The notes under the pieces are model-generated. The model was not told where the DNA came from and ran no database searches. It saw only the letters and a program-made list of their open reading frames with translations. A program made the position numbers and the translations under genes. A DNA stretch of 64,000 bases from Chthoniobacter sp. (lineage in GTDB: Bacteria; Verrucomicrobiota; Verrucomicrobiia; Chthoniobacterales; Chthoniobacteraceae), in contig JAIOPH010000026.1 of NCBI GenBank assembly GCA_021414005.1, positions 1-64,000 on the forward strand, given 5' to 3'. This document shows, in pieces, positions 15,001 to 18,000 of the stretch; the stretch's first letter is position 1; the number at the start of each line of letters is the position of its first letter.

Positions 15001-18000
15001 CACAGACCACCGCGGTCCAATTGGTAGCCGATCCGACCTGTCCGGGGTTGGTTCGTGCGGAACTAAAGGCCCCGCCGCCATCTCCCAACGCGCCATAGCG
15101 CCCCTGGCCCCAGGCCCAAAGAGTGCCGTCGCTTTTCACAGCCGCCGTATGGCTTTCACCATAAGAGGAGATGGAACCGCAGGCCGCGGCTGTCCAGTTG
15201 CTCCCCGTGCCAATTTGCGCCGGCACTGTGCGGTTCGTGGTCGTGCCATCACCCAACTGGCCGACCTCATTGCTTCCCCACGACCAAAGGGTTCCGTTAC
15301 TCCTGAGCGCGATCGTATGGCTGTAGCCGCACGCCACCCCGGTCCAGTTGTTCACTGCGCTAATCTGCACCGGACTGGTGCGCTGGGTGGTGGTGCCATC
15401 GCCCAGTTGACCGGAGCCGTTGGAGCCCCAGGCCCAGAGCGTGCCGTCGCTATTGATCGCAACCGTGTAGTCACCACCGCAGGCCACCGAGGTCCAGTTG
15501 CTTGCGGTGCCGACGCGCACCGGGGCGGTGCGCTGGGTCGTTGTGCTGTCTCCCAGTTGTCCGCTGCCATTCAGACCCCAGGCCCAGAGCGTGCCATCGC
15601 TTTTCACCGCCACCGTGTGGAGCCGCCCGCAGGCCACCGCAGACCAGTTGGTCGCCGAGCCGACCTGGCCCGGGCTGTTGCGGTTCGTCGTGGATCCGTC
15701 GCCAAGCTGACCGTTGGTATTGGAACCCCAGGTCCAGAGAGTGCCGTCGGCCCGGAGACCCGCTGAATGACTGCCCATCGGCCCGCTCGCCACCTTCACA
15801 AACTCCTGCCCAAGTGCCGTGACTTGGAAGCTCACATAAGCTTCCGCCGGATGGTACCCACTGCCACCAGCTTGGCTGATCCTGACCGTCACCGCACCCA
15901 CCGCTCCGGTCAGCGTCACAAGTCCGCTGCTGGAAACCGTCGCCGGCCCCGTGAGGAGGGTATAGGTCACCGGCAGGCCGCTCGTAGCCCCCGCGAGCAG
16001 GTTAAATGGTGCCGCGGTGTTTCTCACTACGGCGGGCAGGGTCGCCGTGACGATGCTTTGTCCCGGCCCCGGTTGGGCGAGTCCTGTGCCGGTCAGCGCG
16101 ATGTCAAAGGGGGGCAGTAAACTGCTCGTGATGTGCAGCACCGCCGCCCTCGTCCCACCCAGCCAGGGGCGGAAGGCTACGGTGAAAGTGCCGGTGCCAC
16201 CCGCGGCCAGCGACGCCGGCAGCCCCGCGGCGTTAACCGTGTAATCCAACCGGCTCGCACCATCCACCGACACCGCCAGATCGCCGAGTGTGCCCGGCCC
16301 CGTGCTGCGCACGGTGAAAGTCAGCGTGCCTGCGACCGCACCAATGCCGGCGCTGCCAAAGTCCCGGCTGGCACCGCTGGACAGGCCGGTGCCCGCCGGC
16401 TGCTCCACGGCAATGCCTGGGTTGCCCGTGATGAAGGTCTGGTCCGCTCCATAGGTGGTGCCGAGGCTGTTCGCCGCCGTAAGGCGGTAGTGGTAGGTGA
16501 GCCCGGACGTCAGGCCGGCGATGAGCGCGCTGACCGACTGCGCGGCGCTGCCATTGGCCGGCGCAAGCGTCACACTCGTTGTGCTGCCATAAGCCGTCGA
16601 GAGTCCGTATTCAAACTGAGCCGTCGTGGCGAGCCCGTTCGGATTCACCATTCCGTTGAGGGTGGCGAAGGTGGCGGCCAGGCCGGTGGCGGCGGCAGTC
16701 ACCGCGGTCGGGGGCACGACTCGTGTGACCATTACCGAATAAGTCCGCGCCGTGGTTCCGTCCTGCGCGGTGACTAGGACCGTGATCGTATTGACGCCCA
16801 AGGCGAGGCTGATGGGGCTGCTGGCGTCCCCGGAAGCGACGGTCACACCGTTGACCTTCACCGTGGCGGTGCCGTCGGCCACCGTCGGCGTTACCGAGAT
16901 CGCAGCGGTGCCGTTGGCGACGCTGGCCGCGTAGCCGGTCGTGCCGCCGGCAAAGGCTGGCGAGAGCGTTCCTTCGCTCAACGCAAGATCGGACAGGTTG
17001 GCGTTCATGGACGGAACCGCCCGCGTGACCACCACCGAATAGGTCTTCGTCGTGCTCCCGTTCTGCGCGGTGACCACCGTGGTGATGGTGTTGCTGCCAA
17101 CCGCAAGGCTGATGGCTGCGCTGGCACTGCCGGAAGCGACCGCCACCCCGTTGACCTTCACCGTCGCGGCGCTGTCGGCCACCGTCGGCGTGACCGTGAT
17201 CGTATTTGTGGCATTCGGCACGCTGGCGGTATAGCTGGTCGTGCCGCTGGCAAAGACGGGCGAGAGGGTTCCCGCACCCAGGGCGAGATTGGATAGGTTC
17301 GCATTGTTACTCAGGGTCGTGAAAACGACATCGTCGCCGAAACCCGTGCCGCTGGTGCTCACGCCCCGCGCGCGGCAGTGGTAGGTGGTGCCCGGCGTCA
17401 ACCCATACAATGTGGTGCTCACCGCTGTGCTGGCACGGCCGGTCACCGATGACGGGGTTGCCGTAGTGGTCGAACCATAGGAAGCAGTGGTGCCGTAATC
17501 AAAGGATACGGTGGTGCCGATCCCGACGGCGTTCACCAAACCATTCAAGGTCACGGAGCTTGAGCCGATGGTCGGTGAGAGGGTGGCGACGATCGGCGGA
17601 CTCACATTCAGCAGAATGGATCTGTTGTTATTCCCGCTGTTCGGATCATAGGTTACGGACGTAATGTTTGCCGCGTTGGTCTGGTTGCCCGCCCCATCCG
17701 ATGTGGCCGTGATCGTGATGGCGGCACTCGAGCCGACGACGAGATCTCCCACGGCGCAGGTGACCGTGCCGCCGGCCTCGGTGCAGGTTCCCTGGGAGGC
17801 GGTGGCGGAGACATAGACAAGGCCACTGGGGAGCACGTCGCGGATCACGACGGACGATGCGGTGGACGGTCCGCTGTTCGTTGCCGTCAGCGTAATTGTG
17901 ACCGTGGTTCCATTCGTGGCGGGGTTGGGTGAGAGCGTCTGTTCAATGGAAATATCGGCCAGCGCCGTGCCTTCCTGATAGTAGCTCCGCAGCACTCCAT

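Larger units (their letters stand above)
2806..15811 (-). repeat. Super-repeat: RCC1 block plus Ig / fibronectin-like / anchor-D / Ig linker
   Basis: The block-opening GQ(E/D/Q)F motif recurs at 15811, 12526, 9298, 6037 and 2806, so the period is 3285, 3228, 3261 and 3231 bp. Between RCC1 blocks the same linker order repeats four times. It runs: an Ig-like unit (QTLSF...ALPPL...), a fibronectin-like unit (TATLNGTVNP...AQFEYGPTTAYG), a choice-of-anchor-D / ASPM-Hydin-type unit (FGSAVIGA...FTVRN) and a second Ig-like unit (LPLTYAVLTGPATIS...YVTFQV). Linkers lie at about 13670-12530, 10440-9300, 7185-6040 and 3935-2810. The linkers look more alike between copies than neighbouring RCC1 units do within a block. 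Confidence 0.88.

Noticed and set aside
9254..15766. Long plus-strand frames of 979 and 852 codons opposite the giant gene
   Set aside because: They are His/Arg/Ala/Gly/Pro-rich with no domains, and they repeat with the 150-bp RCC1 period because the opposite strand does. They are shadows of the minus-strand gene.
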